Positions 13,882 through 26,200 of a DNA stretch of 64,000 nucleotides are shown here, piece after piece (within the stretch, counting starts at the first letter, position 1; each line of letters begins with the position of its first letter). Both the position numbers and the translations under genes were made by a program. The notes under the pieces are model-generated. The model searched no databases. It saw nothing but the letters and a program-made list of their open reading frames with translations, and had not been told where the DNA came from. The stretch comes from Topomyia yanbarensis (lineage: Eukaryota; Arthropoda; Insecta; Diptera; Culicidae). Location of the stretch: the NCBI RefSeq assembly GCF_030247195.1, contig NC_080670.1, positions 94,890,916 to 94,954,915 of the forward strand. The letters run 5' to 3'.

Positions 13882-14826
13882 TCATTGGGTTAAAACTGCT
13901 CCAAGACCAACTGGAGATGCATCTACGTATAATTCTGTTTGATCTTTCGGATCGAAAAATCTCAGCCGATGCACTGTGTTCGTTAATTCGGTTCGTAAGT
14001 CATCAAATGCTCTACGCTGTTCGTGACCAAACGATTCGACATCACCTCTGAGGAAAAGTCGTAAAGCTTCGGTTCTTGTCGAAAGGTGGGAAATAAACTG
14101 ACCAACGAAGTTAATTAACCCGAGAAAACTTCGTATTTCCTCCTTTGTTTCAGGCATTCTAAAATTACGGATCGTTTCAATTTTACCATCCGTTTGGCTA
14201 ATAGAATTGCCGCTTATTTTGAAGCCCAAAATCTCAAGCTCAGCTACTCTAATTAAACATTTTTCTTGATTCAGCAACGCCCGATTCTCTTTGAGGACAG
14301 CCAGAACTTTCTCCAGCCGGTCGTTATGCTCTTTCTGCGTTTTACCCCATACAACGATGTCATCTATATAAACCACAACACCATCGATTCTCGCTAGTAT
14401 TGCACACATTATGCGCTGGAATATCTCGGGCGCACAATTGATGCCGAACATAAGTCTCTTGAATCGCATTAGTCTTTACTCGTCATGAAGGTGGTGATTC
14501 CGCACGAATCTGGGCGTAGTCATATCCAACCTGGAAAATATGACAGCTCCTTTTAGTTTGTTCAGCAGTGTGTCGATTAGTGGAAGTGGGTAATGTTCTC
14601 GGTGGATCGCTTGATTGGGGTATCGCATATTAATGCATAATCGGATATCATCCGTGCCCTTCGGTACAACCACCATTGGTGAGATCCACTCTGCTAGGCC
14701 ATGAACCGGTTCGATAATGTCAGTGTCTAACATATGCTGAATTTTCAATTGATAATTTGATTTGCTGATTTGGGAACTTGGAGAAGGCAACTTGATTCTG
14801 TTCAATGCTCTGTACTTCCAACCCAA
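13882..14826 (-). pseudogene. gypsy reverse transcriptase (element 1)
   Basis: Two frames cover a Ty3/gypsy reverse transcriptase. 14476-14826 has EWISPMVVVPK, RLCINMRYPN and FSRLDMTT (first catalytic Asp); 13882-14469 has MFGINCAPEIFQRIM, VVYIDDIVVWG (catalytic Asp pair), LGFKISG and the RNase H start LYVDASPVGLGAVL. A frameshift and a local deletion around 14470-14510 separate them. The reading ends at the RNase H start, where the element's internal deletion begins. Confidence 0.88.
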
Positions 14827-14829
14827 CTC

Positions 14830-15564
14830 TTAACACTTTAAGATCCTCAGCCGTTCTCTTACTAAGCAAAGATCTATGCGCACCTTGTACTACAAAAAAT
14901 TCGGCATAACTTTTCGGCTTAGTTTCTTTATGGAAATCCATGCTTCAAAAATAGCAATTACTTGCAACGGCTCTTGGGAAGCGTATGCTGTAAATTGTCG
15001 TTCACATTGAAACTTTCTTTTGTAAATTTTAGCGTTGCTATTTACGAGTTGAGCACAGGCCTGTTCGGTAACCGTGTTGATGACTGCACCAGAGTCTATA
15101 AAAACTGTACTGGAACATGATCAATACAACACACGATGGTTCCATCGTTAGTGATGTTTACCTGGTAAAACAAATAATATCAATAGGATTTAAAAAAAAA
15201 AATTATTTGAGTTGAGTCATCACAAGATGACAATTACATATTACCATTGATTTATAGCAAATTATGCTAAAAAAGTGTAATTAAAGAAAACTTATTCTAC
15301 CTTTGCGGAGGGCTCATTCTCAACGTAGAAGCTCGCCTGATGTGAACTTTCATCCTGCAACGTATTGACTTTATCAGTTTTCTTTCAGGTATACCGGGGC
15401 TGCGTTGGTGCATATCGTCCTACTCTGCACTTTCTGGCAAAGTGACCGCGACCGCCACACTTGTTGCAAGTACAATTTCACGGGACACACTCTCTTGAAT
15501 CCCGATGGTGTTTCCACGAACCACAACGGTCGCATTCGGTTCCAGTACGAACGTCATTACATCG
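14830..15564 (-). pseudogene. gag zinc knuckles and protease (element 1)
   Basis: On the minus strand, 15375-15555 encodes two cysteine knuckles: a degenerate ECDRCGSWKHHRDSREC and CNKCGGRGHFARKC (the C-X2-C-X4-H-X4-C form). Further on, FIDSGAVINTV (about 15075-15110) is the aspartic protease active site. Several stops interrupt it, including one near 15480. The knuckles bind element RNA in the gag particle; the protease would process the polyprotein. Confidence 0.75.
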
Positions 15565-16984
15565 TTTTTGCCTTTCTGATATAGAAAGGTTATGCAATCA
15601 CTTTGAAAATCGTCAACCTAATCCCGGCCCGGAGGGCCGAGTGTCATATCCCATTCGACTCAGTTCGTCGAGATCGGAAAAAGTCTGTATATGTGTGTGT
15701 GTGTATGGGTGTCACTCATTTTTCTCAGAGATGGCTAGACCGATTTGCCTAAACTTAGTCTCAAATGAAAGGTGCTGCTATTGAATTTTGGATCGATCGG
15801 ATTTCTGGTTTCGGAATTACGGGTTTCAGAGTGCGGCCACACAGAAATTTCTCATATAAATGATAGGAAAAATTAAAAATAGAATTTTTATTTTTGATGC
15901 TAAATGTCTTCAAGGCGCATGAAACGTCGAGATTTGATGAAAACTCGAAAAAAAATTTGACGACGATTCACTTTTTTGGATTTTGGCACATTTTTGCCTT
16001 TCTCATATATAAAGGTTATGCAATCACTCTGGAAATCGTCAACCTAATTCCGGCCCGGAGGGCCGAGTGTCATATCCCATTCGACTCAGTTCGTTGAGAT
16101 CGGAAAAAGTCTGTATGTGTATGTGTGTGTCTGTGTGTGTATGTATGTGCGTATGTGTCAAATAATGTCACTCATTTTTCTCAGAGATGGCTGGACCGAT
16201 TTGCCCTAACTTAGTCTCAAATGAAAGGTGCAACCTTCCCATCGACTGCTATTGAATTTTGGATCAATCGGAATTCAGGTTCCGGAATTACGGGTTTAAG
16301 AGTGCGGCCACACAGAAATTTCTCATATAAATTATAGGAATAATTAAAAATAGAATTTTTATTTTTGATGCTAACTGTCTTCAAGGCGTATGAAACGTCG
16401 AGATTTGATGCAAACTCGAAAAAAAATTTGACGACGATTCACTTTTTGGATTTTGGCACATTTTTGCCTTTCTCATATATAAAGGTTATGCAATCACTCT
16501 GGAAATCGTCAACCTAACCCCCCCCCCCCTACTGTTCACTCTCCTCCCTTAAAAATCTCCTTAAATCACCCCTCAGACCACCACCCCATCCAACCCTCAT
16601 AACCCTCCCTTTCAACCCCATCATCTTTAAACCACCACTAAATCACAAAGCATACCAATTTAAGCTGGAGAGTCGTTCGTTCATGGGACTTTCGCCCTCC
16701 TCACACATCCACCCCCGCATGACAAAATGAGTTAGCAAGCAGATAACATTGATCTAATGCTGATTAGGTTAATGAAGTATGATATTTTTTTGTTTCAAGT
16801 GTTTCACCGTCGACACGTAGCTCATCAAGTTCGTGGCTGGCAAGCCATTGTGTATAAGTGCAAAGTGTTCTAAGAATGTAATGGACATTTCCATAATTAT
16901 GTTGAACATAAACAGCCTCCGTGCCATAGTTTAGAGAAATGAGAAAGGCACAATTGCACCGCTAGGTGGATTAAAACAGGTTTT
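15565..16984 (+). repeat. Composite GCCTTTCTC repeat inserted in gypsy gag
   Basis: Two full modules (15565-15990, 15991-16460) and a partial third (from 16461) each begin TTTTTGCCTTTCT, with an AGAAAGG hairpin, the CCCGGCCCGGAGGGCCGAG core, a GT microsatellite and the GAGATGGCTGGACCGATTTG phrase. After a C9 run (about 16518) comes a body ending GAGAAAGGCACAATTGCACC then GCTAGGTGGATT. The body is repeated in inverted orientation at 62886-63357. The insertion splits the gag region between 15564 and 16985. Confidence 0.8.
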
Positions 16985-17079
16985 TCTCACGCGTAAAGGG
17001 TTGTCCACGATTTGAACTTTTCGGCTCTGATTTTCTGATCCAATCCTGCTTCACCGATGCTACGACGCCTGCTTCTGGT

Positions 17080-17310
17080 CTAAATGGATACGATTTCGCC
17101 AGCACCCGGTGCAAGGTTATAATAAATCCTTTGCAGACCTCTGGCGCCTCGAGCCAGCATAAAAAGTAATTTTTGATGCTGCGAATCGATATTACTTAAT
17201 TCAAGAACAAGTTCGCAGGCTCTGTGCCACTCTTCCCACTCCAACCGCAAGTTATATGCATCAGCGGCATCATTGAACGGATCCAAATAAAAATGTTTAT
17301 CCGAATCCAT
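17080..17310 (-). pseudogene. gag N-terminal fragment (element 1)
   Basis: A 76-codon frame begins MDSDKHFYLDPFN and contains EWEEWHRACELVLELSNIDS and KLLFMLARGARGLQRIYYN, which resembles the capsid start of mosquito gypsy gag proteins as I know them. A stop at 17080 and the repeat inserted at 16984 separate it from the zinc knuckles. Its position between primer site and protease fits gag. Identification is by resemblance and context. Confidence 0.6.
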
Positions 17311-17772
17311 CTGTCAATAAAAAAATTAATTACTGGATTATTTATCATCGTCGACAATGCTGTTTTCATAAAATAGTCCAATTATCCCATACCATTATTT
17401 TTGAATCAATGTAAACGAATAAAAGCACCCTCACAAATAAATGATTTGAGCTTCCATATCGAGACAGAAAGAAATGAAATACTTAACTCTCGAGCGTAAA
17501 CTAGATAAAAACATCTAATACTTTTGCTCGCTTCTAACTTCTAACTAAACAAAAGTATGATTTTCTAGTTATGTATGCATCATTGCAACTGATTTTTTTT
17601 GCGCACGCAGAGCAGGTAGTCTATTCTCCGTCTGCCACAGACTCTGAATATTTTGTTTTCCGTTCTGACACGCATTTGTTCTCTCGTTTCGTGTGGCGTC
17701 CTTTGGTCTTCGCCCGTTCTCGTACCACTTTTCTCGTGGGTTCGCGTTTTTTCGGCAAATCGTATGTTGATT
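17311..17772. other. Leader region of gypsy element 1
   Basis: Untranslated stretch between gag and the foldback MITE cluster; no other feature recognised. Confidence 0.4.
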
Positions 17773-18394
17773 AGGGCCCGTACACGAGGCGTTAGTAATG
17801 TCATTACTGAGCAGTAATGTCACTTTTAATGAACGTGTAAGGCGAGTAATGATGGAATTCCCATAGGGGGCCCTTACACGCGCAATAAAAGTGTCGTTAC
17901 TAAGTAGTGTCATTACTGGAATTGTATGGGAATTCCATCATTACTCGCCTTACACGTTCATTTAAAGTGACATTACTGCTCAGTAATGACATTACTAACT
18001 CCTCGTGCACGGGGCCCTATAGAATTCCAGAAATGACACTACTTAGTAGGGTCCCTTACACGCGCAATAAAAGTGTCATTACTAAGTAATGACATTACTA
18101 GAATTGTATAGGGGTCCTTACACGCGCAATAAAAGTGTCATTACTAAGTAGTGTCATTACTGGAATTGTATTGGAATTCCGTCATTACTCACCTTACACG
18201 ATCATCAAAAGTGACATTACTGCTCAGTAATGACATTACTAGCGCCTCGTGTAAGGGGCCCTAGTAATGACACTTTTATTGCGCGTGTAAGGGCCCCTTA
18301 TGGGAATTCCGTCATTACTCACCTTACACGATCACTAAAAGTGACATTACTGCTCAGTAATGACATAACTAGCGCCTCGTGTAAGGGGCCCTAT
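17773..18394. mobile_element. Nested foldback MITE cluster, GGGCCC-TTACACG ends
   Basis: At least four inverted or direct copies of units with ends of the type GGGCCCTTACACG / CGTGTAAGGGGCCC and subterminal TAATGTCATTACT palindromes. One unit is split: its left arm (17775-17868) is the reverse complement of 17927-18021, with a second unit between them. Further copies start near 18050, 18113 and 18255. Almost the whole interval can fold on itself. Confidence 0.75.
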
Positions 18395-18569
18395 TAGCGG
18401 CCCTTACACGTTCAATATTTTTGTCAATACCAGTATTGACGGTATTGTTACAATATTTCAGTCCCGTTTGAAATCCACATCGTCAATAAAAAATTTTCCA
18501 TTACACGTACAATACTTTTGTCAATACTCTCTAGTATTGACAAAAATATTGAACGTGTAAGGGCCGCTA
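18395..18569. mobile_element. MITE with TAGCGGCCCTTACACG ends
   Basis: TAGCGGCCCTTACACGTTCA at the left is matched in inverted orientation at 18550-18569, and the pairing continues through AATATTTTTGTCAATAC. The outer ten or so bases resemble those of the adjacent cluster, implying related transposition machinery. Confidence 0.8.
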
Positions 18570-18689
18570 TTCGTTCTCCTGCTTTGTGCCACGTCTTGTG
18601 GTCGTCAACCAATTCCGCATCTCCCCTCTCCCGAGGGTTCGTATATTATTTTTGGAAATAACCATCACTTTGGTTAGCAGAGAAAGCTC

Positions 18690-18985
18690 GTTTTTTCGGC
18701 TATGGTTCGGCAGGACTCGCATCTTTTTACTTTCTAACTTTTTTTCATCGTGGCTTCGATTGGAGGTTGCTTCTTCTTCTTATTTTTTGGCGCTACGGTC
18801 TTCAACCGGACTCGCATCTTTTCACTCAAAATTTTTTTCATCATCGCTTCTTTTTTGGCGCTACGGTCTTCAACAGGATTCGCATCTTTTTCCACTTTGT
18901 CTTATTTTTTTGCGTCGTTATTTAAGCTAACAAATGCTGATTGTCTTCTAGCGCTACGGTCATGAACCGGGCTCGCTTTTTGTTG
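18690..18985 (+). repeat. Degenerate tandem repeats in the gypsy leader
   Basis: Three to four units containing GCGCTACGGTCTTCAACCGG and ACTCGCATCTTTT recur with 70-95 base spacing. The T-rich frames over them have no family resemblance. Confidence 0.65.
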
Positions 18986-19163
18986 TGCATTAAAATTTAA
19001 TCTTTTGGAATTGGGATGCCATCTTTGCTATACTCAATACTCGCGATTTTGGATGCCATTTTGTATCCAGGAACTTCTATTATCCGATAGAGTTCGATTA
19101 TATTTCAGGAAAAAAAATGTTTCCCCTTCGTTCTTTTTTAATTAGAAACTCACATTAATCGTA

Positions 19164-19416
19164 CCCGAGCAAACGGAAAGCCCATAATACCCCCATGCTC
19201 ATGGGGTTTGACATGGGTGTTTGAAATGGGTTCAGCTCATGAAAACACCATCACCATGGTCCAAAAGATCCCATATTAAATACCATATGTTGGTGTAGTT
19301 ATGGGTTATTGAAACCATTTTATGGTGTCTTGATGGTTGTGTATTTTGGCACGGACCATGTTTAAGGTCTTTTCAAGGGGCTATGTGGTGTTTGAATCCA
19401 TGAGTATTTGCTCGGG
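19164..19416. mobile_element. MITE with CCCGAGCAAA ends and TA target duplication
   Basis: CCCGAGCAAA and TTTGCTCGGG are perfect inverted ends; TA on both sides (19162-19163, 19417-19418) is the duplication. It lies one base from the primer-binding site of the gypsy element. TA targeting fits Tc1/mariner-type or similar transposases; the internal sequence is non-coding. Confidence 0.85.
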
Positions 19417-19418
19417 TA

Positions 19419-19430
19419 CCGACTGCGCCA
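19419..19430 (-). promoter_or_regulatory. Primer-binding site of gypsy element 1 (tRNA-Ser type)
   Basis: The plus strand reads CCGACTGCGCCA just outside the 5' LTR, so the minus-strand RNA carries TGGCGCAGTCGG. This pairs with a tRNA 3' end CGACTGCGCCA, the acceptor end I know for insect tRNA-Ser. Three bases separate it from the LTR. Confidence 0.75.
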
Positions 19431-19433
19431 AAT

Positions 19434-19682
19434 TGTAGAGTTCTCCGCATGTTCTTGCTGATCGTCTTGGGAGTCACTTTTAGTTTCGTTCTGATTGTCC
19501 GTCCGTTCCTGATAACTGTTCAAACTCAACTGCTCGTCTCAGATCAAGTTCCATCAATTCTGTATATTATCCCGCACTATTGAATGTTCTCTCTCACTTA
19601 ATTTCTCTTTATGATTCTCATGAGGGATAAAACACTTAACTTTATTGCAATGATTAACATGTTTATTAATACCGACTCTACA
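19434..19682 (-). repeat. 5' LTR of gypsy element 1
   Basis: 249 bp with TGTAGAG...CTCTACA ends; it aligns along its whole length with 12758-13005 at roughly 95 percent identity by eye. Confidence 0.9.
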
Positions 19683-19741
19683 GTATGGTCTAAAACAAGT
19701 TATAGCTGTTCAAAGTTTGATAGTTCGAATTAAATGCCAAA

Positions 19742-20310
<569 letters not shown>

Positions 20311-20462
20311 GAAATGTCCTTAAAAGCATTTCTGTTTTCGACGAATACGCCCTATCTACCCTCACACCACCCCTCTTCCCTCTACCAAGATATTTTACTG
20401 CACTGCACAATTTAGACATCACATTTGTAATCGTCGACCCAAAATTAGGTACCAAAAAATTA

Positions 20463-20487
20463 AAGGGTTGTGTACAGGACACGACCA
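20463..20487. repeat. GGGTTGTGTACAGGACAC palindromic repeat, copy 1
   Basis: AAAGGGTTGTGTACAGGACA followed by CGACCAC forms a short imperfect hairpin (GGTTGTGT/ACACGACC). The same motif recurs at about 40927-40951, each time after an A-rich run. Confidence 0.5.
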
Positions 20488-21336
20488 CGGTGACATTAAA
20501 AATGTAGCTTTTTTCAAGAGCGTGCAAATGAATTTTATCTATCACACATATCGACTCACGTTCTTGTTCACTCACCTGTTTTCATATGTTACAATTTGCT
20601 ATATACCCTCCCCATCAAAACATAATTTATTGAAGGTCTTTTAACGGTAATCTATTAATTAATCAAGTATCTCACTAGGTGATTGGCATTATGTGGCTGA
20701 TCCATCTAGTAAAAATAGGCTGGTCTGTCCAGAAAATATATTCAAAAGAAAAGTTCCATATTGAGAGCTGTGATGAGGAAGCCCACGCCCGCCAACGGAA
20801 ATATACAGATTCTCCATGAAATATGAAATTTCATTTTCCATTTAAATTTTCAATAATGTACTAATGAACTTAAGTAAACAATATTAAGTTTAAGTATTTC
20901 TTGATCGATTAGTGGCGGAAAAAATGAAATTATTTGATAAATTACATTGTTATGCAACGTTCGCACTACCAGTTAAAATGGGTTTTTATACTATCTTGGT
21001 GACATTTTTCTTGTTGCTAATTATTAAAACGTGTTATAACTCTGTAGTGTAAACATTGTATTATTAAACCAATTCTGCAGCGTTTTATGTTATATAGGTG
21101 TTTTATGTGGTAATAGGACTGACATAATTATATCTTCAGTACAGCGGTTTGTTTCATAATTTAAAACAGATTTATTTTAAAATTTAAATTAGTATACCCA
21201 ACCGTTCTATTTGTTGTATACTTTAAAACGCAATTAGAACTGTGTTTTAAATACACAGGGTAGGACAGATATTCTGACTGGATAAACTGGGAAAACAATT
21301 TTAAGTCCAGTAACGCTTAAGACATGGCTTGAATTT
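20488..21336. other. AT-rich sequence, nothing recognised
   Basis: No open frame with family resemblance, no terminal repeats and no RNA gene seen before the start of gypsy element 2. Confidence 0.35.
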
Positions 21337-21464
21337 TGTGACCTGTGTTTTTCTTGGTCACAATAAATCCGTGGTCGCTGGGCCAGCTTGATATAGACCC
21401 CTTGAAAATTTTGTTATATTTGTAAATATTGTCAGTAAATGTCTAAATGTGAAATAAATGTCAT
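21337..21464 (+). repeat. Left LTR of gypsy element 2, first part
   Basis: 128 bases that align with 35223-35350 of the right LTR. It ends with GTCAT, where the BEL element entered; the LTR resumes at 29281 with the duplicated GTCAT. Confidence 0.9.
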
Positions 21465-22122
21465 TGTTTGCGAATGTACTACTTCACCCTGAAACCATTT
21501 ATGCACCCCTCGACCGCTACACCGTTTTTTTCCCTACTGAGAAGAAATCACCGGTTCACTGTACTGATGTAAACACAACATAATGTACGATTACCCAGCT
21601 GGCCGAGAAATGTCATCGGTCTACTCACACATCGGAGCCAGTACGAGTAAACAAATGCAGCTGAATTGCATCATCATCATCATCATCGGTAGGACTGGAG
21701 GGATAATCTCTCGACGACGGAAGCAGAGGAAACGAAGCCCTGGCGCACCACCTTTGCTGAACTTCACCCCCTGGAGCCCCCGGAATAGGAGAATAAAGGA
21801 GAAAGGCGCCATCAGTGCATATTCGGCGAAGAAGCTGCTCGGTCGCAGCAACCAATTCAATGTAAAGTGTAATGTATTGATTTGTCATATTGTGTAAGAA
21901 TAAATGTTAATTAAATGTGAAAATATAGTGTGAAATGTAAAGTGTTATCGGTATATGGCTGGTGTTAAGCTTATTTATGTACAAGTCCCTGAATCCTTTG
22001 CCGATTGCCGGAAGGTATCAAGTGTCTGCCGACAAGCTTTGCCACCGTCAGGAAACGGGAATTAAATTAGGATACAGTCCACTAATCCAATCGAAGGAAG
22101 GTAAGGACCAGACTCCAAAACA
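21465..22122 (+). repeat. 5' LTR of the BEL element
   Basis: 658 bp, TGTTTGCG...CCAAAACA. It contains AATAAATG near 21899, a possible polyadenylation signal. The internal 104-residue frame beginning MYDYPAGREM is present in both LTRs and is probably not a gene. A TTGGTCCTTCGAACC motif just after the LTR is the candidate primer-binding site, because TGGT can pair with a tRNA ACCA end. Confidence 0.92.
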
Positions 22123-23259
22123 TTGGTCCTTCGAACCGGATCCCGCACGAATCCAACCAAAAACCCATCCACCAAGAGGGCAGAAGGTCGCCATTGCGAA
22201 TTCATCCAACGAATTCCTGTTCTTACAAGAAGCAAGCCAAGCTGTAACCGCCATCGCAGTTTCAATAATCCCCTGGGTGCTGGAGCCATAATCATTTGCT
22301 GCACATAGGAGTTTCGAAATTAGGATTACAGTGAAACGATTACTGTTACCTTCACTTGTGACATTTATTGCTACATTGCACATAATCAGGATATTTCACA
22401 CTTCATTCCGCTTATTCTGTGACCGGGAAGTCACCAACAAGATCATCGCAGAATCGAGCCAACTGCATTTCACATCGTCGGCACCCGTCGCAAAAGGAAA
22501 CCATTCCGGAATGGGCGAATTGCCCTGGTTTGTCCAGAAATAACACCATCACTGCAAGTTATCAAGGAAAATTAGCTTAGACGAATGAGGCGTATTTCAA
22601 CCAACTTACCGTTAAAATTCCCGACTGCAACTACATCCTACGCTGGTTCACTTGGTGCAGGAGCGACCGTTATCCTTCCAGGTCAGTTAATTGAATTGCA
22701 CCACTTGTATATGTCCGGCCGAAGCTGGAATCTATTGCCATACTACATAGCATATTTCACTCCTCTCTAAACACTGTTTTGATCGTGATCGATGTATACA
22801 TACATAAACAACATTTACAAGCATATGAACAAGGGGCGCGCATAAGTGCATTATTGTTTCACTGCGTCCTACTTTCGGAGCATCGGTGTAATCACGAGAA
22901 AATGCGGCACATCGTTTTTCATGAAATTTAGCAGCGTTACTGTTTTGTCAGGTCAGTTAGAACAGTATATGTTCAGCCGTAGTTGGACCAACAATTGTAC
23001 TACATAACCCTTTTCACCTCTCCCGCGAAATCTGGATCCGTATGAAGTATTTAAATTACTCGTACTTCCACAATCATTTGGAGCTGCATCGTTCGAATAT
23101 TTCTGAGGGACATAACTGTAGAGAAAGCGGAAATTCCTGTTTCTTCAGGTAAATAATAAAAACAGCTCTACAGTATATGCCCATCCGAAGTTAGGAAACA
23201 AGCAGAATATTACACCTCCGTATTATCTTCCCGTTCTGTCAAAGTGAAATTGTGTTACA
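22123..23259 (+). other. 5' leader of the BEL element
   Basis: About 1.1 kb between the LTR and the polyprotein start. Only short open frames occur (the longest in sense about 70 codons, 22331-22543), with no recognisable domain; presumed untranslated leader. Confidence 0.5.
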
Positions 23260-26200
23260 ATGCCGCCGACTACATCATCGAGTGCTAAGAAGTCACCGGC
23301 GTTGCGGACGCTGCAAACCAAGCTGAGGTCATACCAGAATATGTTCAGGGATATCTGCAGGTTCGCCGATTCTCTTGGGGTAGAAACTACAGCCAGCCAG
23401 GTGACAGTTCGACTGGAAAAACTTGAGGAGTTGTGGGAGAAGGTGAACGATGTGATCTTGGACATCGAAACACACGAAGACTTCGAAGCAGAGGATGACG
23501 CCTATGCTGAGCAACAGTCGGAGTTTGGAAACCGCTACTACCAGGTGAAGTCGGTGTTGTTAGACAAGATCAAGGAGCTAGAAGAACCTGCTATCCTGAA
23601 TGCCTCCATCCGGGGACTCGACATGACACAACAACCCACCATAGAGCATGTGCGACTCCCACAAATCAAGTTGCAAACCTTCGACGGCAACATTGATGAG
23701 TGGTTGAGTTTCCGCGATCTATACACATCGCTCATCCATTGGAAAGCAGATTTACCGGATGTCGAGAAGTTTCATTACCTGAAGGGATGTCTGTCAGGAG
23801 AAGCTAAGGCGCTTATTGACCCGCTGTCGATTACAAGGGCGAATTATCAGGTCGCATGGGAGACGCTAACCAAACGCTACAACGACAGTAAAATCCTAAA
23901 GCGGCGTCAGATTCAAGCGCTGTTTAAGTTACCTAATCTGGCTAAGGAGTCGGCCAACGAATTGCAGTCTTTGTTGGAGGGATTCGAACGTGTTGTTCAG
24001 ACCCTTGATCAGCTGGTACAACCCGCCGACTACAAGGATCTACTACTGCTAGACATATTAGCTTCGCGTCTAGACAGTGGAACCAGGAGAGCTTGGGAAG
24101 AGCATTCATCCACCAAGGAGCAGGATACGGTGAAGGATTTGACCGAATTCTTGCAAAGACGGATCAGAGTACTGGGAGCATTGCCAACTAGATCCGTTGA
24201 ACCCAAGGTTGTCGTACCGCAACCGCAAAGGAAGCCATTTGTAGCGCGCTCTAGCCATAGCGTCGTACAAAATACAGGAGGACGGTGCATCGCGTGTTCG
24301 GAATCCCATCCGCTTTATCAATGTCCAGCTTTCCAACGTTTAGCAGTATCCGCCCGCGATAAGCTGCTCCGCAACCACTCCTTATGTCGCAATTGTTTCC
24401 GGAAGGGTCATCTGGCTGCGGATTGTTCTTCACGATATGTGTGCCGTAATTGCAAGGGCAAGCACCATACCTTGGTATGTTTTCGGACGGACGGCGAAGG
24501 CGGTAAGGAGTCAACCACTAAGGTAGCAAACAGTTCCGGGAATTCCAAGGAAGGGGAATCTAGAACCAGAATGGCCAGCACACCATCGGCTGTTTCATCC
24601 AACATGTCTGGTCAGCGCAGCTCATCGGTATTACTAGCTACGGCCATCGTCTTAGTGGAGGACGATCAAGGAGGTAGTTATCAGGCAAGGGCTCTACTGG
24701 ATTCGGGTTCTGAATGCAATTTCATGACCGAGCGGTTATGTCAACTGATGAGTGTTCAACGGCGACGGTCCGACGTGTCTGTGTACGGGATTGGGCAATC
24801 CAATACCAAGGTCAAGCATAAGGTGACAACAACAGTCAAGTCGCGAGTATCTGCTTTCTCGCGGAAGATGGAGTTTCTTCTACTACCGAGTGTCACAGCA
24901 AATCTTCCGATAGCCAACGTGGATATGACGGGATGGGAAATCCCAACTGGTGTGGAGCTAGCGGATCCAGCATTTTTCAAATCCAAGGCGGTTGATTTAG
25001 TGCTTGGGATCCAGTACTTCTTCGCATTTTTCCATACCGGGAATGAAGTGCAGTTAGGCAAGGGCCTTCCTACTCTAACCGAGTCGGTATTCGGATGGGT
25101 AGTAGCTGGCACGGTTGAAGGCTCGCTAGAAACCCAACGTATAACCTGCAATATGGCAGTCGGTCTGGAGGAAATATTGACTCGTTTCTGGTCCTGTGAG
25201 GAGATCGATTCTACCTCAACTTATTCGCCTGAGGAAACACGCTGCGAGGAGCAGTATGCTAGAACTGTACGAAGAGGAACGGATGGCCGATACACAGTCT
25301 CACTACCAAGGGATGAAGTCGCACTGGCAAGGATGGGCGAGTCAAGGGACATCGCATTCCGGCGGCTAGAAGCTTTGGAACGCAGACTGTCGAAGGATCC
25401 AGAGCTCCGGAAACAGTACAACCAGTTCATGGCGGAATATCTGGAGCTAGGCCACATGCGAAGGGTATCTGTGACACGAGATGAGGAAGGCAAACACTGC
25501 TACTTACCTCATCATCCAGTGGTCAAACAGGAAAGCACCACAACCAAGGTCAGAGTGGTCTTTGATGCATCGTGCAAAACTTCCTCGGGAACGTCTCTAA
25601 ACGATGCACTATTGGTGGGACCGGTGATTCAAGACGATCTCCGGTCAATTATTCTACGGAGCCGAACCAAACAGTACATGGTGGTAGCGGATGTCGAGAA
25701 GATGTTTCGACAAATCAAAATCGATGAAGGGGACATGCCGCTTCAACGAATTCTGTGGCGTGTGGATGGTAACCAGGAGGTCGGGACCTACGAGTTAACT
25801 ACGGTCACATATGGAACCAAGCCGGCTCCGTTCCTTGCAACCAGAACTCTCAAACAACTGGCTATGGACGAGCAAGCACGATATCCACTAGCGGCAAAGG
25901 CCGCATCAGAAGATGTTTATATGGACGACGTTTTATCTGGTGCTGACGCAGCAGAAGCAGCGTTGGAGCTGCGAATCCAGCTGGACGAGATGATGGCCAA
26001 GGGCAGATTCCGTCTGAGAAAGTGGGCTTCCAACTGCCCGATGGTATTGCAAGGCATACCAGAAGAAAACCTGGCGATATTGCAAACGGAAGAAGTCCAG
26101 CTAGACCCTGATCCCGAAGTACGGACCTTAGGACTTGTGTGGCTTCCTGTTGATGATGTTCTGATGTTCCGGTTCAAAATACAGGAACTGGACCCAGTTG

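Larger units (their letters stand above)
12758..19682 (-). mobile_element. Defective Ty3/gypsy LTR retrotransposon (element 1)
   Basis: Two directly repeated LTRs (12758-13005 and 19434-19682) flank gag, protease, reverse-transcriptase and integrase remnants on the minus strand. GTATG at 12753-12757 is repeated at 19683-19687 as the target duplication, fixing both ends. The LTRs differ by about 13 substitutions and one indel, so the insertion is not recent. Inside are a composite repeat (15565-16984), a cluster of foldback MITEs (17773-18569) and a MITE touching the primer site (19164-19416). An internal deletion removed RNase H and half of integrase. Confidence 0.9.

Noticed and set aside
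21583..21897. 104-codon frame (MYDYPAGREM) as a gene
   Set aside because: Identical frame at 28741-29055; both are within BEL LTRs, and no domain is recognised.
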